Of a stretch of 64,000 nt of DNA, positions 1-14,352 are shown in pieces. Origin of the DNA: Progne subis subis (Eukaryota; Chordata; Aves; Passeriformes; Hirundinidae); contig JAKJHU010000085.1 in the NCBI GenBank assembly GCA_022316685.1, positions 744,001 through 808,000 of the forward strand, written 5' to 3'. The position numbers and the translations under genes are program-made. Below the pieces are notes generated by a model. That model had not been told where the DNA came from. It made no database searches and saw only the letters and a list, made by a program, of their open reading frames with translations. Position 1 is the first letter of the stretch. Every line of letters starts with the position of its first letter.

Positions 1-24
1 CATGGAGTCACAACACAGCCCTGG

Positions 25-245
25 CATCATGGAATGGGTTGGGTTGGATGTGGCATTAGAGCTAATCCCATTCCAAACCCCTGCGATGGGCAGGGAGCAC
101 CTTCCACTACCCCAGGTTGTTCCAAACCCCGTCCAGTCTGGCCTTGGGCACTTGCAGAGATGGAGCAGCCACAGCTTCTCTGGGGCACCCTGTGCCAGAG
201 CCTTACCACCCTCACAGGGAGGAATTCCTTCCTAGATTCATAGTT
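25..245 (-). repeat. CR1 LINE 3' fragment
   Basis: The stretch reads as the reverse complement of an avian CR1 3' end. It has the GGGTTGGATG-type start, a degenerate 'GGGCAGGGAGCACCTTCCAC' block and the 'CTTCTCTGGGGCACCCTGTG' block, ending in 'GGAATTCCTTCCTAG'. It is diverged and non-coding, and lies in a CORO1C intron. Confidence 0.8.
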
Positions 246-434
246 TATGTAATTGAGGTTATTCCCTTTCCATCTGCTGCCTGCTCCTGCTTCCATGGTT
301 TTGGCTGTGTGGTCACTCAGCGAAGGAGCTGAGCTGGGAGCTGCAGGTTGGAAGTGCCTGGGAAGATGCACAGGGAGCAGAGGGGCTGTGGGAAGGTCAC
401 TTCTGTCTGTGCATTCAGCAGAGCAGGACAGCAG

Positions 435-540
435 CAATCCCAGGAGGGTTCAGGGTGGAAGGGACCACCTGGATTGCGTCCAGGTGGCTTCTGAGTGTCT
501 CCAGGGAAGGAGGCTCCATCCCATCATCCATCACACATCC
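435..540 (-). repeat. Probable old CR1 fragment
   Basis: The segment has the pattern 'AGGGTGGAAGGGACCACCTGGA', then 'TCTCCAGGGAAGGAGGCTCCA', which resembles antisense CR1. It is short and much diverged, so the call rests on pattern memory only. Confidence 0.45.
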
Positions 541-792
541 CATCCCACTGACACTAGCTCACTGTGTCACATATTTCCCTTGACTCGGTGAATTTTCCTG
601 GCTCCTGCTTTTATTTAATTTAGTGATTAAAATGCCCTTGGGGAATGAATCAGCTCGTGAACATTCCCAGCATTTCTTGTAACACATGGACGCTTCTGGA
701 TGGTGCAGACACCACTGGGAACTCACTGCCTACGGGGTATTAATAATTTAGACCCTCTCTCTACGAACAGAAGCGTTTCCAATCTTTATTAA

Positions 793-3554
<2,762 letters not shown>

Positions 3555-6020
3555 CGGGGCCGCCAGCCCAGGCACATCCCAGCTCCCAGTTCAGCCAGCA
3601 GCAGCCTGCAGCATTCCAGTACGAGCTTTCCTGTTCTCCTAAATCCACGTCAACAAGAGCCGATGATTTCAAGCCAAGCTTTTTAGTGAAAGATTTTTTT
3701 TTTTTCCTTCGTTTCCCGATGTTCCAATGAATTTCTGTGACTGTGTCGAAAACAAAGCAAAAACAAGAAGTGCTACTTTTACGAGGGTTGTTTTTTTTTT
3801 TTGGGTTTTTCCCAGATGTTATTATGAATCCTTGAAAAACAAATCCATTCTTGACTTCCAATGTCATTGCCCAAATATCTTTTTCTAGATTTAGGGACCA
3901 ACGCCACATTGTTCTTAACCATTTCTTTTTTTTTTTTTTAAAGAGTTGCCAAAAAATAGAAAAAAAAAATTGCTTTTATTTTTCTTATTTGCCACTTCTG
4001 CAGTATTTGTGTTTCCATTCCAAGGGACAGGGGGTGTGGGGGGTGTTTACACTGTGCAGAGAACAAAGCTGAAGCTGTTTTGTGTAAATCCTCTGGAGCA
4101 ATCAGGTGGGTTCCCTTCCCTTCTCTTCCCTGTGGAATCCCCTTGGAGATGGGATCAGCTGCCTTTCCTGCTCCACAGTGTGTCCCCAGCCCCGCTGGCT
4201 GACAGAAAAACACAAATACATCATTCTGAACGAGGGGATTTGTTTCCTACTGAAGTTTTAAGCCGGCACCGTGTTTCCATTTTCCTGCTATCCCAGGCTT
4301 TGGTTCCATGATCAAACTCTCACGCCTTTTACTTGCTCATTTTTATTTCCATTTCAAGGCAGAAGTGACTTCCATGCAGGAATGTTTTTGAGCATGGAGC
4401 TCCAGGTGAGCTGTGGGATGCCAGCAGTTGCTCTAAATCCTTGTTCCTGCTCCCCCGAGCTCGTGGATTTTTAAGGAACTTTTGGAATCCATCAGCCCCC
4501 CACACCAGTGCTGATGATAGGAATTTTCTCTGCTTCCAAGGCAGCATTAGCAGCAGAAAGGTGATTTTTTTTTTTTTTTCCATGATAATTCTCCACAAAC
4601 AAGATGCCTCTGTTGTTACTTTTTTATCATTTGTTTTCTCCTGTCCATCATTCCCACCTCCTGCCCTGCCCATGCTGGAAAAGCTTTGCAGAAAGGATTT
4701 GTTCCCGGATGGATGAGTGACCTCCAACCCCTGCTGCACTCCCAGCCCTTCAGAGCAGAAGGGGCTGGGAGGATGGATTTGATCCCAGTTTGGAGAACTG
4801 GTTTCTCCCACGGCTCCTTTGGGATCCTGCAGGGAGAGGCCCTGTGAGTGCTCCAGGCTGGCGAGCCAGCTCCTCCTGGGATTCCACAGAGGCTCAGCTC
4901 AGCAAAGCTCAGCTCAGGCGGGGTCCCCCCTGGGAAGGAGCTGTCAGGGATGGGGCAGGCTGGCTCCCTGCTCCCAGGCCGTGTCCTTGTGCTGGGAATG
5001 GGATCCAGGACACCCTGGAAAGCTGTGCCAGGCGGGATCGGTGCTGCCACTCCCGGCACAGCCCATCCCTGCGGTGCCAGGGGGTGCTGATAGCCCATCC
5101 TCAATCCAAAGGTGGGCAGAGACCATCAGGTGTCCCAGAGCTCTGGATCCCTGTCCCAGCTGGACTCTGTCCCCGTGGCAGCTCCGTGTGCTCCCACCCG
5201 GAGCGTCCCGGCGGATACGAGTCCCTTCGTCCGGGCCGAAGAGATTGATTTTTTTATTATTATTATTTTCCATTAGTTTAGCTAGGAATTCTCCGATTTT
5301 TCCATTTTTTCCCCAGTGTTTGCATGTTCAGAACTCCCAGGTTAAGGATTCCCTGTTGTGGAGGGACGTGTGTGTGGAGGCGGAATCGGCCGGGGGACGT
5401 AGCTGGAGAGGCGCGAGGACGGGACGGAGGAGACAGAGGATGTGGTGGGATTGCAGAGCAGGAAAGCTTCAGGAAAGCGGGATTTCTGTGTTTTAGGGAC
5501 AAGTGGCATCCCCTGCCCTGTGCCTGTGGATCCACAATCCGGCCGCTCCGGGTTCTTTGGCTGTTTGGTGACGTTTCTGTATTGCAGTAAATGCCTGAGA
5601 TGTGTATTTTTATGGATTTCCCCCCCCCCCCCCCCCCTCTCTTTTGGAACCCAGACCCGAAGGTCGTTCTCCCCACAGTGGTGATTTCTGTGTTGATTTG
5701 TACGTGTGACTTCAGGGTTGTGTGCTCGGGGACCTCGGGTTTGTTCCTAACATTTGGAGGGAAATCAGTTTTGGGAGCCGCTGGATTGAGGTGCCCCGGG
5801 GTGGGGGTGTGGGAGATTTTAGTTCCTAGCCTGTATTTTATTTAAATGAACTGATGCCTCGCCAGGCTCAACCGGAGTCAGTGCCTGAAGCTTTTTGTAG
5901 CCGTGATATCCCGGGAGAGAACCAGCCCAGTCCGGAAAGACGCGCTCTTATAGAGCGACCAGAGTATCTGTCCAAATATTTGCTTCCATTTTCAAAAGAT
6001 AAAAGTCATTGATTATAAAC
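3555..6020 (+). other. CORO1C: CORO1C 3' untranslated region (probable extent)
   Basis: Sequence after the stop codon is less GC-rich, with long T and A runs (3781-3965), and has no convincing ORF, as expected of a long 3'UTR. No AATAAA was found. A GATAAA at 5998-6003 is the best poly(A) signal candidate before the base composition changes. An 18-base C run occupies 5620-5637. The 3' limit is inferred, not seen. Confidence 0.55.
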
Positions 6021-6659
6021 TGCCTCTGCTTGGCTTTTCCTTTGGCTCTCGGCATCCTGCGCCCGCCCCCGGCGTTCCAGGTCTGATTGATAACCGGGAT
6101 ATGGAATTGGGATAACTGGGACTCTTGAGGGGGGGGCTGTGGCTGAGGGGGTCCTTGAGCACCTTCTGCTCTCGTCCCAGGAGAGCCAGGGCCCATTCCT
6201 GGGGTCACACCTGGAATCCTCCCTGGCGATTCCCAGTGCTGAGCCCAAGAGCTTGGCTGGGTGTGGGATGTGATGGCATGGACGGGCTGGGGGATCGGGG
6301 CTGGATGGGGGTGATGCCTTCCCAGGAAGGAGCAGCGCTGCAGGGAGCTACCCTGGATCCGGGGGGGGCTCATTCTGCTCTTCCCCCCAGGTAAAATTTG
6401 TTTCCAGGCTGCAGGAAGTCTGGAAGGACTCAGAGCCTGGGCTGGAAACAGCATCACTTACTCCACCCAGGTTTGATCTTTCTCAGGGCTGCGGCGTTTC
6501 GGGGGATGTTGCACAACCGCCTCCGGAACACCCCTGACCCCGGCACCACCCCAAAGCCGGGCAGGGATGCTCCCAGAGAGTCAGCATTCCCTGGGCACCG
6601 TGGATCCATCCCAGGGATGCTCATCCCACAGGCCTGAGCCCCGCTTCTTCCCTCTCCCA

Positions 6660-7443
6660 GCCCCCTGGGCAGGTGTTCGGAGCAGGGACCGCTGAGGTTC
6701 CGGAGGGCGGGGGTTTGTTGTCACCCCGAGCCCGTTCCTGCGGATGTGCCGCTTGCAGCACCTTCCTGCGGCTGCGGCTGCGCCTCCCGCCCGGCCGCCT
6801 GCGGTTGGGGCGGGGGCTTTCCTGTCGTGCCAGTGCCACGAGGCCGGGACAACACCCGGGACAACACCCAGCGGACCCCCGAGAGCCCCTCCGAGCGTCC
6901 TGGGGATGGTGCAAAGAGAAGGAGCCCGGCACGAAACCAGTGCCTAACATCAGGGCCTCACCCTCCTCCTCCTCCTCCTCGTGTGCTAGGGCGTTTCCCG
7001 GTGTTGAGGTATCTCAGGGCACCCTGGCCGTGCCCACACCGTGCCCGGGGGAGGGTGGCAGCCCTGGCACCAGGTTCACCGTCACTTCTGCTTTCGGGGC
7101 GACGCCAGCCCCGGCGCGCAGCTGCTCCGCGGGGCCGTCGGCGCGGGGCACGAAGCCCCTCTTTGGGGTGCAGCGCACACCCCGCCACCCTCCCCGGGGG
7201 GGTGCCCGCAGCCCCCCAGCCCTCGGTGGCCCTGCTCTCGCCGTGACGTCCTTCCCCCGCGGGCTCTGGAAACCGCAGCCGCTTTTTCCGCGCTCCCTCC
7301 CTCCCTCCCTCCCTTCCCCGCTCGGCCGGAGGTGCAGGCGGGGGGCGGCCCACGACGCCCCGCGGGTGCCGGTGCCAGGGCTGCCCTCGCCCCTCTCCGT
7401 GCCAGCCCCTGCAGTTGGGATCCCGCCGCCTTCGTCAGCACAG
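6660..7443 (+). promoter_or_regulatory. CpG-rich region, likely SELPLG promoter and non-coding exon 1
   Basis: This is the first strongly CpG-rich block upstream of SELPLG, with (CCT)n at 6961-6980 and (CCCT)n at 7293-7314. A good splice donor, CACAG|GTGAGCG at 7443/7444, could pair with the acceptor CCCTGCAG| at 8178, which lies 5 nt before the SELPLG ATG. Mammalian SELPLG likewise has a non-coding first exon and one coding exon. Long ORFs here are composition artefacts. Confidence 0.5.
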
Positions 7444-8183
7444 GTGAGCGCCGGTGGGAAGGTGCTGGATCGGGGCTCGGCCCGCGGGGATGCTCTGGGT
7501 GCAAAGCGGGTGCTCAGGATCCCCGAAGGTGCTGCGCTGCGAGCTGCTCCCTGCGGGTTTGGGGATGTGGGAGCCCCCTGGGGATGCTCGGAGCATTGAG
7601 CCGTGTCCGGATGCTGTCGGGTGCGGATCCTCGGGGACCTCGGCGGCTTTCGCCCACCGGCGGTGCCGAGGGAAGGGCGAATTGGTGATGGAACCGGAGG
7701 ATTTGGGGTGAGCTCGGGATGGATTTGCCTCTCCTGCTCCAGCACAGAGGCACAGGCTCAGCCCTGGAGCCCTGTGCCAGCCCGGCGGGCAGAGGGGGAG
7801 GACGGGCACCCCGGCAAGGGGGTCTGTCAAAACGTGGGTGACATCCCTGTGGTTTCATTTCCACACGGAGACTCATCCCGCAACTGACCCGTCCCGCAGC
7901 AGCCGCCTCCATCGCGGCTGATTTCCCATTTCCAGACACTCAACTTCCTCATCAAAACTTGCTCCTGGAGCAGAGCCACCGGCGCTGAGCTCCCGCAGGT
8001 GGGGGCTGTGGCGGGAGGAGCTCGCTGGGTGCATCCTCCATCCCCCCAAATCCGAGAGCTCCTCTCCAGAGGGGGAGGAGGATCCTCGGCTGGAATGTGA
8101 TCCCGCGTTGGGGCAGTTCCATGCTCAGCATTCTCCCGCGGGGACCGCGATGTCACCTGCGCTTTCTGTCCCCTGCAGGTCCC

Positions 8184-9393
8184 ATGGCGCTGGGCTGGGC
8201 CCTGCTGGTGCTGCTGGTGCTGAGCCCCCTGCGGGCGTGTGGGGCTGAGCTGCTGCAGCCGGGGCTGCCCCGGGGCAGGCAGTGGGTCTGGGGGGCGGCC
8301 AAGCCGCTGCCCCTCTCCCGTGAGAAGAGGGATGACGGTGGGCAGGAGCCCGGTGCCACCACGATGATCGGCGGTGACAAGAGCGATGGTGGCTCTGTGC
8401 CACCACCAGCGCCCGGCACCAAGGCCAGCCCGCTCCGTGTGCCAACCACAGCCAATCTGATGGATGATTCCCCTGAGCCTGAGCTGCTGCTGAGCTCTGC
8501 AGCACCAGCTCTGCTCACCAACGCCAGCCTGAGCCAGGTGCTTGCAGTGTCCACCACAGCCGAGCCTATGGATGAGATGGATTCCTCTAAACCCAACTTA
8601 CTGGAGAATTCTGTGGCACCAGCGGCGCCCAGTGCCAGCAGCAGCCCGCTCTGGGTGCCTGTAGTGTCCACCACAGCTGATGCCATGGATGAGACAGATC
8701 CCCCTGATGATCTCGACCTGCTCCCCAGCTCTGCACCAGCACCCAGCACCGAGGCCAGCCCGGGCACGCGTGGTGCCAACCACAGCTGATGCCAGGGATG
8801 AGACCGATTCCCCTGCTCACGATCTGCTGCCAGGCTCAGAGCCTGGCACGCCATCAGGAGCCCAGAAGAGCATCACCACCACCCCCAGCTGGCTCATGCC
8901 ACCCATCGAGGAGGACACAGTGACTGACGGCCTGGACAGCAGCTCCTCCACGGGGCCACGCTCAACAGCTCCCCCAGCCTTTGTCCTCCGCACCACGGGC
9001 TACAAGAAACCCAAGAAAGCCGGAGCTCCGCCTGCACCGACCCTCCCGGCGCCTCGGGACACGACGCCGTGGGGCACCGCGGCGCCCTGGGAGCCCAGCG
9101 GCGTGGTGAGCAAGTGCCTGCTGGCCATCCTGCTGCTGGGGCTGCTGGCCGCCACCTTCCTGGTGTGCACGGGGGTGCTGGGGACGCTGCTGTGGCGGCG
9201 GGCGCGGACGGGGCAGCGCCGCTTCAGCCCCACCGAGATGGTTTGTATCTCCTCGCTCCTGCCCGACGCCGAGGCGGCCGCCGGCCCCCGGCCCGTCCCG
9301 GCCCGGCGGCACAAGCTGCTGCTGCCCGACGGCAGCTGCGAGCCCGATGGAGACAACCTGACTCTCAGCAGCTTCCTGCCGGAGCACTCCTGA
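8184..9393 (+). CDS. SELPLG: P-selectin glycoprotein ligand 1 (PSGL-1, CD162), with an internal frameshift
   Basis: PSGL-1 is a leukocyte surface mucin that binds selectins for rolling. The start ATG at 8184 lies 5 nt after a splice acceptor (8178). Visible in order: a signal peptide (MALGWALLVLLVLSPLRACG), a propeptide ending in a furin-type SREKR site, and a Thr/Ser/Pro-rich stalk with about four repeats built on VPTTAx or VSTTAx (start codons near 8439, 8547, 8664, 8773). A juxtamembrane Cys (SKCLLAILLLGLL) opens the single membrane span, followed by basic RRARTGQRR and the diagnostic tail FSPTEMVCISSLLPD ... LTLSSFLPEHS. The tail is nearly identical to mammalian PSGL-1 and fixes the identity. 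The 5' part is in one frame and ends at a stop at 8787-8789. The 3' part, from about 8760, continues one base later. As written, the gene would give a secreted 202-residue mucin. With the shift allowed for, the protein is about 402 aa. Mature N-terminal tyrosines are absent. Confidence 0.9.
8439..8830 (+). repeat. Mucin tandem repeats inside SELPLG
   Basis: Four diverged units start at 8439, 8547, 8664 and 8773, each beginning GTG(T/C)C(A/C)ACCACAG. Spacings are 108, 117 and 109 bases. The last spacing is not a multiple of three and coincides with the frame change. Confidence 0.8.
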
Positions 9394-9535
9394 GCCCCAG
9401 GGATGGCTCCTGCATCCCGCAGTGCTGTGGGGCCGTGGTGCCCGGGGGAGCCGCGGGCCGGGACCCCCTGTCCCCCGGTGTTTTAGCTTGGAGCAGCGTG
9501 ACGGAGCTGCCAGCTCGGCCCTCGAGGCCCATCTC

Positions 9536-9541
9536 ATTAAA
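9536..9541 (+). terminator. Poly(A) signal of SELPLG
   Basis: ATTAAA lies 143 nt after the SELPLG stop codon and is followed by a GT-rich segment (GGACGTGGTGGTCTC), the usual downstream element. Confidence 0.7.
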
Positions 9542-10309
9542 GAGTTATCCCGGACGTGGTGGTCTCTTCCTGGCAGGGATGGCACCCGCCAGCCGCGTCC
9601 CCTCCCCGCCCCGCCGCCTGCCCACATCCTGCTGCCAAAATTTCGCTTCTCCATCCTCCCCCTCAAACCCCTGGGGGAGCAGAAACGAAACCCGCGGCCA
9701 CCTCTCCGCCGGGCAGGGACCAGACCCCAGGACCTCCTCCCCGCCCGGGCCCAGCCTCGTGGGAGCTGGAAGGGCAGGGGGGCCGGGGCGGAAACGCCGT
9801 GGGATGGGGACAGGGAGAGGGACAGGGACGGGTGCGCTCGTGGCACAACGTGTTCCTGTCTGCGGTCGCTGCAGCGAGGCGGGAACGCCTCCGGGGCCGC
9901 CGCTGCCTGTCAGGTGCTCGGCCCGGGGCTGAACGGCGGCCGCAGGGTCCCGGCATCATCATCCGGCAGCGCTGGCCCTGACTGGGACGGGGAATGGGAG
10001 GGATGAGGAGAGCAAATCCATGAGAGGCCAGCGAGGGCTCCACCATTTCACCCGCTCGGGCAGGTGTCAATCATCCCACATCCCCACATCCCCATCCCTG
10101 CTGTGATCAGGTTCAGTGTCCCCATCTCTCCATCCCCAGCCCTGCCCTGCCAGGTTCAGCATTCCCATTCCCACATCCTCATCCCTACGTCCCCATATTC
10201 TCTTCCCCACGTCCCCAGGCTTGCAGCCTCCTCCAAGGCCACTCTGGGCTGTCTGTCCGGGGGGAATTGCCAGCGTGGTCGTTCACCTGCGTCCCGACCC
10301 TGCTGCCTG

Positions 10310-10389
10310 TTTACATTCACACTGTGCTTGGGATATTTTCCATCTGGATCCTGGCAGCTGCACGGCCCCGCTCCGGCTGTGAATGTAAA
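10310..10389. repeat. 12-bp perfect inverted repeat with forkhead-like arms
   Basis: Arm TTTACATTCACA at 10310-10321 is matched exactly by TGTGAATGTAAA at 10378-10389, with a 56-nt spacer. The left arm overlaps TGTTTAC, a forkhead-type core. The right side continues into ATGTTTATG and an AP-1 TGAGTCA near 10396. Confidence 0.7.
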
Positions 10390-11269
10390 TGTTTATGGGT
10401 GAGTCAGCCGGGCCAGGGGATCCGCAGCCGGTGGCCGTGGCCGGTGCCCACGCAGGACGCCCTGGCCGTGGGCTCCTCGCTGATGCCACCCTGCTGTGTC
10501 CCACCGTGTCCCCACGCCAGCGCCCTGCCAGCCAAAGCAGCCACGGGGGAAGAGGGATGCTCCCATCTCTGGCTTCACCCCGGAGCAGCTCATCCCCCCT
10601 CTGCCCTCGGTGAGGATGAGGCCGGTGTGTCCTGAGGAATTGCATGGATCCCAGGGATTGCTCCCACTCTCCCAGCCCCATGCCAGCCGCTCTCCAGCAG
10701 GAGCCCAGCGAGGAGAAGCTTTCCTCCACGGCAGGAGCGGGAGCCGGGAGTCGGGAATCGCCCTATTTGGCGCAGTCAGCAGGTCCTGTCGGGCTGCCAT
10801 CGCCCACCTCACGGCACAGGAATTCACGGGAAGCCTGCGCGGTGTCACAGCAGGAGGGCAGAGTGCGGTGGGGTGGCACCGGGCTGTGTGTGACAGGGGA
10901 CCGGGGTGGCACCGAGCTGTGGGTGACACGGGATCGGGGGTGGCACAGTCCCACTCACGACGCCGCACATGGAGCCCCACACACCTCGTGCAGCTCTGCA
11001 GGACGGATTCCCTCCGGGTGTTTTGCTGGCACAGCAAAGCGCAGCCCAGGGAAGCAAATTAGAAGCAGAGCGAGGCTGAAATGCCTCAAATTGCCGGTTC
11101 CCCGGGCGGGCCGTGCCGCCGAGCCCAGCCCTGCGCGGCACCGCGTTCCTGCTGCCCCAAATTACACAGCGGGGCCGGGCGGTCCCGGCCCTGCCCAGCT
11201 CCGAGGGGCCGGGCCCGCGCCTGCCGCAGGCAAAAACGGCATCGTAATGGCCGGTGGGAGCTGGCACCG

Positions 11270-11580
11270 GGAATCTGGGACGGGGATCCCGGCCGCGAGG
11301 GTGGGGACACTGGGCAGGGAGGGCTGGGGATCTTGGGCCAAGGGAAATGGAAATACTGGGCAGGGATGGATGAGGATTCTGAGCAGTGAAGGGCGGGAAC
11401 CGCGGGCAGGGTGGGACGAAGGTGCTGGACGAGGAGGGATGGAGACTCTGGGCAGAGCAGGATGGGGATCCTGGCGAGGGCAGGGTGGGGTTCTTGGATG
11501 AGCAGCAATGGGGACTCTGGACGATGTGGGATGCAGACCCTGGGCAGTGGAATGGAGACCCTGGACAAGGAGATTGAGCC
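11270..11580. repeat. Degenerate minisatellite, unit about 30 bp
   Basis: Roughly ten imperfect units have the form 'GGATGGGGATCCTGGGCAGG' plus about ten further bases. The regular recurrence of CTGGGCAG or CTGGACGA marks the period. Open frames across it are artefacts. Confidence 0.65.
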
Positions 11581-12599
11581 CAACACTGGGCTCATGGGGG
11601 GAAGCTCAGCCTCATCCCCATCCCCACCTGGGCTGCAGGAGCAGGGCCGGATGCTGCTGGAGCTCCTCCAGGCCGCTCTCGTCCCTCGCCTCCTCTCCCC
11701 TTTCCCCCTTCCCCTCTAAGATTTCATCACTGAGCACTTAAGGCCGGGAAAAGCCACCCCAGCAGCTGCTGGGAGCCGCCAGACGGACAGAGCTTTTATT
11801 TCGGGGAGCCGCGACGCCGGCGGGGACGCAGGAGAAACCCCGGCGGCGCCAGCCCCGCTCCGGCCGAGGGGACAGAATCCCCCCACCCCACAGGGGTCAC
11901 GGTCCCCGGGCGCTGGCCGTGGCTTTTTGGGGGGTCTGGCAGGTCCCCAGAGAGGAGCAGAGGAAAATAGCAACAGGATGAGGTCACGCAGCGGCTGCAG
12001 CCTCTTGAGCAACCTCAGGCCAGGCCGAGGGGACCAGGGCAAGGGGAGACACAGCTCAAGGGGGGCTGAAGAGATGCCTCCAGACCCCCAAACTGGAGAC
12101 CAGGACCCGGGGAGCTGAGCAGCTGCTGTGTTTGTCTGGGGAGCTGGGGGACCTCTGTCTGTGTCCCTGCCTGCACCCCAAGGCAGAGCATTTCCAGGCT
12201 GGGATTTTTAGGAAATGTTCTCCTGAAATTAAGGGGATGGTCCCGAGCCATGTTTGCCCCACTGCCTCAGTAATGCCAGGGCACTGAGCCCACATCCCTC
12301 AGTGTCCCCCTTGGACCCTCGGATGGGCTTTACCCGTACCCTGGTGGATAAAAACAACACTAAAAACAACCCCCTGTGTGACCCCCATCCCCACTTGCAC
12401 CCCAAAACGTGGCCCCTTTCCGGGGTTGATGATGGGGAGCACCGTGGCTCCTTTGCTGACGGGATAAACTGGGAAACACCCCCAGCCCCAGCTGGAGTTC
12501 ATCTGGGAGGGGGCTGGGGGCTGCCTGCCCTCCCTGGCCTCCCACACCCCCTCCCCATCCCGGCTGTAATGAGAACAAGCTGGTCCCGGGCTGCGACGC

Positions 12600-12650
12600 A
12601 GGAGGAGGAGGAGGAGAAGGAGGAGGAGAAGAGGGAGAAGGAGGAGGCTC
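12600..12650 (+). repeat. GAG/GAA purine-rich simple repeat
   Basis: The run consists of GGAGGAGGAGGAGAAGG-type triplets on the plus strand with no pyrimidine for about 45 bases. Confidence 0.8.
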
Positions 12651-14352
12651 CATCCCAGCAGGCTGCAGAAAGGGGCTTGAGGTGTGTGGGACAGATCCCG
12701 TCTTCCCGGCTCCCTCCTGCCGGCTGCGGGCAAGGTGAGGATCCCACTGGATGTGCCAAGCTGCTCCCCAATTTTCGGGTGGCTCTGGAGCAGGGCAGGG
12801 GCTGTCCCACAGCCGGGGGTGCTGCGGTGAGGGCTGGGCATGGTCCCCTCGGCGGGACACGGGATGGAGTCGGCCACATGGCTGCATTCCCAAGCAGGAA
12901 TCGGAGCGTGCTGCATCTGGACAACGCCAAAATTGTGAATTTCTGCAGTGGCTGGGAAGCGGAGCTGGGAAGGAGCTGTGGGTCTGGGGGTGGGTGAGGA
13001 CGGGAATGGGATTGGGAAGGGTGTGGAGGGCTGGCCGTGCCCATGGTGCCAGGCCCTGCTCTTGGCACTGCTCTGGGCTTTTCTCAGCCCCTCCATGGCT
13101 ACAGCTGCTCCTCAGCTCCAATGCCTGCCGGGGAATTGATGCCATCCCCATCCCGGGACCCCTTTCCCGCCGAGGGGCCCCTGTCTGGGGCGCAGAGGAG
13201 GATGAAGGGGCTCACCTCAGCCCCTCAAACCCTTCATTCTCCCGCTGCTGGTCAGTGCTGTGACCCCACGGCCGCAGCGGTGCCCCTGGGGAGTCGGGAG
13301 GGTTGGGGGTCAGGGGCACCTCCCACCTCTGCTGCCTTTTTTTGCACTGGATTAATGGAAACCAGATTGTGCAGCCGGGAAAGAGCCTGGAAGCCAAATC
13401 CTGCTGCTGGAATCCGTCTCTGCAGAGCTGCTGTCTTGGGTTTGTCTGGAGGGAAAATGAGATGTGGGCTGGGATTTGGGGAGCCTGAGGCTGGAGAACT
13501 GTCACGGGGGGTCCCTGCTGATGGACGTGGGGAGCTGCTTCCTGAGACCTCCCCACGGAGCCGTGTGGAGGGGAAGAGCCCTGGGAACGTCTCGATGGCG
13601 TTACGTGGCGGGGCACGCGCTGATGTCCCTCGGGAACGTCTCGGGCCGTGGTGGAGACGGTCACGTCCCTTTCCCAAATCCCGTGGGGTGCAGGGGCTCA
13701 CCCCGGTCACTGCTCCAGGCTGGGAAGTGTGTGTCCCGTGTCCTACAGCACGCTGTGTGCTGTGGAACGGGGCAGATCCAGCCCCATCCGGGCGAGGAGC
13801 ACGGCACAGGGACGGAACCAGCCTTCCCCCCTTCACCAGGGACGCTCAGGCAGCCGGGACCCGCACCTCAGCTCTGGGGCTTTGTCCCACACCCCATCCC
13901 AGCTCCACTCAACCACCGTGGCGGCACCGGGGTGAAATCCTGCCCCAACCTATTTTTAGCCGTGCTCCAGCTGGGAATTAACGGTCCAGGACGGGCGGTT
14001 GGGAAATGCCTCTCTCTCCGGGCCCAGCCCCTTTGTAGCGTCGCCTGTGTCAAAGTTTCCACTGCAAACCTCCATTTTTTCAGGAATTCTCTAATCAGCC
14101 AAATGACCGCTGTCTGGAGCCGGGCGCTGGCTGCAGCCCCGGTCCCCCGGCCTTGAGCAATCCCACCCAGCTGGCTTCCAGCTGCGCCCTCGGAAAACAA
14201 ACGGAGCCCCTCGCTCCGTCACGGCCAGAAAACCAGGAGCTGCTTTTCTACTTCCACAAGGAAATTCAGGCGGGTGAGGGCTGGCTCTGCCGGGGTATTA
14301 ACACGTCCCCCTCCCCTCTGCATCCAACAGGTCTCCTGCACGAATCCCAGGA

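Larger units (their letters stand above)
9560..14250. other. SELPLG-TMEM119 intergenic region
   Basis: No gene is supported. The stretch is GC-rich with C-rich low complexity at 10060-10220, an inverted repeat at 10310-10389, a degenerate minisatellite at 11270-11580 and a GAG-rich run at 12600-12650. A possible donor (GGGCAAG|GTGAGG) near 12735 could end a non-coding TMEM119 exon, but nothing confirms it. A less GC-rich patch at 14050-14110 may be regulatory. Confidence 0.5.

Noticed and set aside
6673..7745. Several 200-300 codon ORFs on both strands
   Set aside because: They lie in a CpG-rich promoter region where stop codons are rare. They are Pro/Arg/Gly-rich without conserved motifs.
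8755..8789. A tiny intron as the cause of the SELPLG frame change
   Set aside because: The repeat runs straight through without GT-AG borders at a workable distance. An indel explains the 109-base spacing better.
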